Assembly (NCBI GenBank): GCA_002699025.1
Contig: PABA01000224.1
Coordinates: 1-33,536, forward strand
DNA length: 33,536 nucleotides
Direction: 5' to 3'
Source: Sandaracinus sp.
GTDB lineage: Bacteria; Myxococcota_A; Polyangia; Polyangiales; Houyiibacteriaceae
Shown here: piece after piece, positions 32,208 through 33,536 of the stretch
How the letters are laid out: every line of letters starts with the position of its first letter
Position numbering within the stretch: position 1 is the first letter of the stretch
The notes under the pieces: model-generated
Database searches by the model: none
Told to the model about the DNA's origin: nothing
Seen by the model: the letters and a program-made list of their open reading frames with translations, nothing else
Position numbers and translations under genes: made by a program

Positions 32208-32268
32208 CCGGTGGTTCAGGCGGCAGGTTCCAGCGCCGGTGGTTCAGGCGGCCGGTCGCTCAGGCGGC
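32208..32268. repeat. Three copies of a 17-bp unit covering the rpoH stop
   Basis: CCGGTGGTTCAGGCGGC occurs at 32208-32224 and 32236-32252, and a variant CCGGTCGCTCAGGCGGC at 32252-32268. The last contains the rpoH TGA and its final codons. The copies look like duplications of the gene's 3' end into its downstream region. The rest of 32059-32259 holds nothing recognisable. Confidence 0.7.
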
Positions 32269-33078
32269 CGGGCGGAAGTCGGCGAGCTGCTCGCGGAGCT
32301 TCGCGCGGGCGCGCACCTCGAGCTGGCGGACGCGCTCCTTGCTGACGCCCATCTCGTTGCCGAGCTGTTCGAGCGTGCACGGATCCTCGGCCATCAGGCG
32401 CGCCTCCACGATGCGGCGCTCGCGGTCCGTGAGCGCGGCGAGCGCGTCGCCGAGCGCGGCCTTCACGCCGTCCACCGTGTGCTGCCGCGCCACCTGCTCC
32501 TCCGGCGTGGTCGCGTACTCGTCCTCGATGCGCTCCACGGCCGGCGACCGGTCGTCGTAGCTCGCGTCGAGGGAGACGTCCCCGCCCGTCAGGAGCGGCC
32601 AGAGCTTCTTCGCGCGCGCCAGCGGCATGCCCGAGATCTCGGCCAGCTCGGTGGCGTTCTCGACGCCCTTGCGCCGGAAGGCCCGCATGGCGCGCCGCTC
32701 GGTGCGCGTCGTCCCGAGCCGGACGATGCGGTACGCGCGCACCACGTAGTCGCGGATCTCGGCGCGGATCCAGTACGCCGCGTAGGTGATGAGGCGACAG
32801 GCCTTGTCCGGGTCGAACTTCGCGGCGGCCTTCAGCAGCCCGAGGTTGCCCTGTTGCACCAGGTCCTCCAGGGGGACGCCCCAGCGCCGATACTCCCGCG
32901 CGATCTTGATCACGAAAGGGAGGCTGGATTCGATGAGTACCCGTCCCGCGTTCTCGTCGCCGTGGTCCCGCCATCGCCGCGCGTACTCGAGCTCGACCTG
33001 CGGGTCGAGCGGCTTCACGTGCGAGAGGGAGTTGCGGTAGCGATCGAGTGCGGTGGCAGGGAATGACTTGCTTCGCAT
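32260..33078 (-). CDS. rpoH: RNA polymerase sigma factor, RpoH (sigma-32) type
   Basis: The 272-residue sigma-70 family factor has region 2 but no long N-terminal region 1. Core landmarks are VLIESSLPFVIKIAREYRRW and LEDLVQQGNLGLLKAAAKFD (2.1-2.2), then LITYAAYWIRAEIRDYVVRA (2.3-2.4). YRIVRLGTTRTERRAMRAF (about 116-134) corresponds to the RpoH-specific box. Region 4.2 is CTLEQLGNEMGVSKERVRQL, EVRARAKLREQL. Sigma-32 types control heat shock; in myxobacteria related factors (SigB/SigC type) also act in development. The start is fixed by the strong Shine-Dalgarno at 33081-33088; an earlier in-frame ATG at 33138 lacks one. Divergent from the next gene, with a palindrome between. Confidence 0.92.
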   Translation of the reverse strand: MRSKSFPATALDRYRNSLSHVKPLDPQVELEYARRWRDHGDENAGRVLIESSLPFVIKIAREYRRWGVPLEDLVQQGNLGLLKAAAKFDPDKACRLITYAAYWIRAEIRDYVVRAYRIVRLGTTRTERRAMRAFRRKGVENATELAEISGMPLARAKKLWPLLTGGDVSLDASYDDRSPAVERIEDEYATTPEEQVARQHTVDGVKAALGDALAALTDRERRIVEARLMAEDPCTLEQLGNEMGVSKERVRQLEVRARAKLREQLADFRPAA

Positions 33079-33080
33079 GA

Positions 33081-33088
33081 TTTCCTCC
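33081..33088 (-). promoter_or_regulatory. Strong Shine-Dalgarno of rpoH
   Basis: The minus strand reads GGAGGAAA TC ATG; the GGAGG core lies five bases before the ATG at 33078. It is the best ribosome binding site in the window and decides the start. Confidence 0.85.
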
Positions 33089-33213
33089 ACCGCGTGCCCG
33101 GCGTACTCGGCTTGCACAGCACGTGCCGCGTCCGGCATCCCCGGGCTGCGCAGGGGAAGAGGGGGAGCCCGCGGCGAAAAGGCGGGGCGGCGGGGAGGCG
33201 GGTTCGCAAGGCT

Positions 33214-33234
33214 GCCGCGGCAAGTTGCCGCGGC
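33214..33234. promoter_or_regulatory. 10-base perfect inverted repeat in the rpoH divergent region
   Basis: GCCGCGGCAA (33214-33223), one G, then TTGCCGCGGC (33225-33234). Each arm is itself nearly palindromic (TTGCCGCGGCAA type), so it could be two adjacent operator half-sites or a hairpin. It lies 55 bases before the plus-strand gene and 136 bases before rpoH. I do not recognise it as a CIRCE element. Confidence 0.4.
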
Positions 33235-33288
33235 GCGCGTCTCGGCGTGGCTCTCGACCCGTCGGGAGACTTGGGCTAGTCCGCGCCC

Positions 33289-33536
33289 GTGACCAGGCTG
33301 GAGATCGTTTCGCGGCCTCCGCGACCCCGCGGCTGGACGATCGCCCTCGCCGGCGCGATCGGGCTGGCGCTGGGGCTCGGGCTCGTGCGGCTCACCATGC
33401 ACGCCGCCCCCGAAGGCCTCCGCGCGGCCAGCCGAGGCGGCGCCCCGGCCGAGTGGGAGGGCGGCGGCGCCGAGGAGCCCGAGCCCGAGGAAGACGGGGC
33501 GGGGGCCGCTGGGGCCGCCGCGCGAGACGACGCCCC
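33289..33536 (+). CDS. 5' part of a membrane-anchored protein, cut by the window end
   Basis: A GTG start opens a frame to the window end (82 full codons seen). The product has a basic N-terminus (VTRLEIVSRPPRPRGW), one transmembrane segment (about residues 17-34, TIALAGAIGLALGLGLVRL), then a Gly/Glu/Pro/Ala-rich acidic stretch that looks disordered. This fits a periplasmic protein anchored by an uncleaved N-terminal helix. There are too few residues to name a family. No strong ribosome binding site is visible; the frame and the membrane segment are the only support. Confidence 0.5.
   Translation, partial: MTRLEIVSRPPRPRGWTIALAGAIGLALGLGLVRLTMHAAPEGLRAASRGGAPAEWEGGGAEEPEPEEDGAGAAGAAARDDA

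Noticed and set aside
33079-33138. Longer rpoH from the upstream in-frame ATG
   Set aside because: The very strong GGAGGAAA site five bases before the inner ATG would lie inside the coding region, and the extra residues do not match sigma-32 N-termini.

Overview
The window is about 70% GC or more across roughly 97% of its length, with dense genes, many ATGA, GTGA or TTGA stop/start overlaps and strong third-position G/C. It suggests a chromosomal segment of a Myxococcota (deltaproteobacterial) bacterium, probably a Sandaracinaceae/Polyangiales-type organism. The best lineage clue is a MYXO-CTERM-like tail (Cys-rich patch, hydrophobic helix, poly-Arg) on a secreted propeller protein. Supporting clues are CX4CH/CXXCH lipoproteins, a RodZ-like protein next to recO, and a large chemosensory operon with a HEAT-repeat protein. 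The lineage is an inference, not a database result.

Layout. (1) 1-~1190: a low-GC (roughly 50%) minus-strand patch with two unknown genes, an upstream gene fragment lacking its 5' end, and a hairpin at the window edge; it looks horizontally acquired. (2) 1278-7074, minus strand: GNAT acetyltransferase coupled to a GH92 alpha-mannosidase lipoprotein, a DciA-like DUF721 protein, an XRE regulator with a nearby inverted repeat, and the MYXO-CTERM protein. (3) 7183-9898: trpB-trpA on plus, convergent with trpF on minus. (4) 10072-13060, plus: a 2-oxoacid:ferredoxin oxidoreductase (alpha with fused gamma domain, then beta), followed by a strong hairpin. (5) 13328-25162, minus: a nearly unbroken run of 13 genes. 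In transcription order it is a Crp/Fnr regulator; a TPR lipoprotein, RodZ-like protein and RecO; then CheY, CheA, CheW, CheW, HEAT-repeat protein, CheR, CheB, a coiled-coil/GAF protein and a second CheY. No chemoreceptor is present in the window. (6) 25163-25986: a repeat-rich gap holding one 48-residue ORF. (7) 25987-26841: a lipoprotein with a LolA/LolB-like look. (8) 26872-28955, minus: a homocysteine S-methyltransferase-family protein coupled to an unusual zinc-ribbon/zincin/membrane-anchor fusion. (9) 28989-30804: a cytochrome-c-like lipoprotein divergent from a TetR regulator. (10) 30811-33536: an unknown 415-residue protein, an RpoH-like sigma factor with a strong Shine-Dalgarno, and the start of a divergent membrane-anchored protein.

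How the genes work together. TrpA/TrpB/TrpF are late tryptophan-pathway enzymes. KorA/KorB form one enzyme. The che genes make a complete kinase, adaptor, methylation and response-regulator module whose sensory input must come from elsewhere or from the HEAT or GAF proteins. A recurring feature is short tandem repeats (14-21 bp, each locus with its own unit) in the gaps between genes, even between korA and korB.
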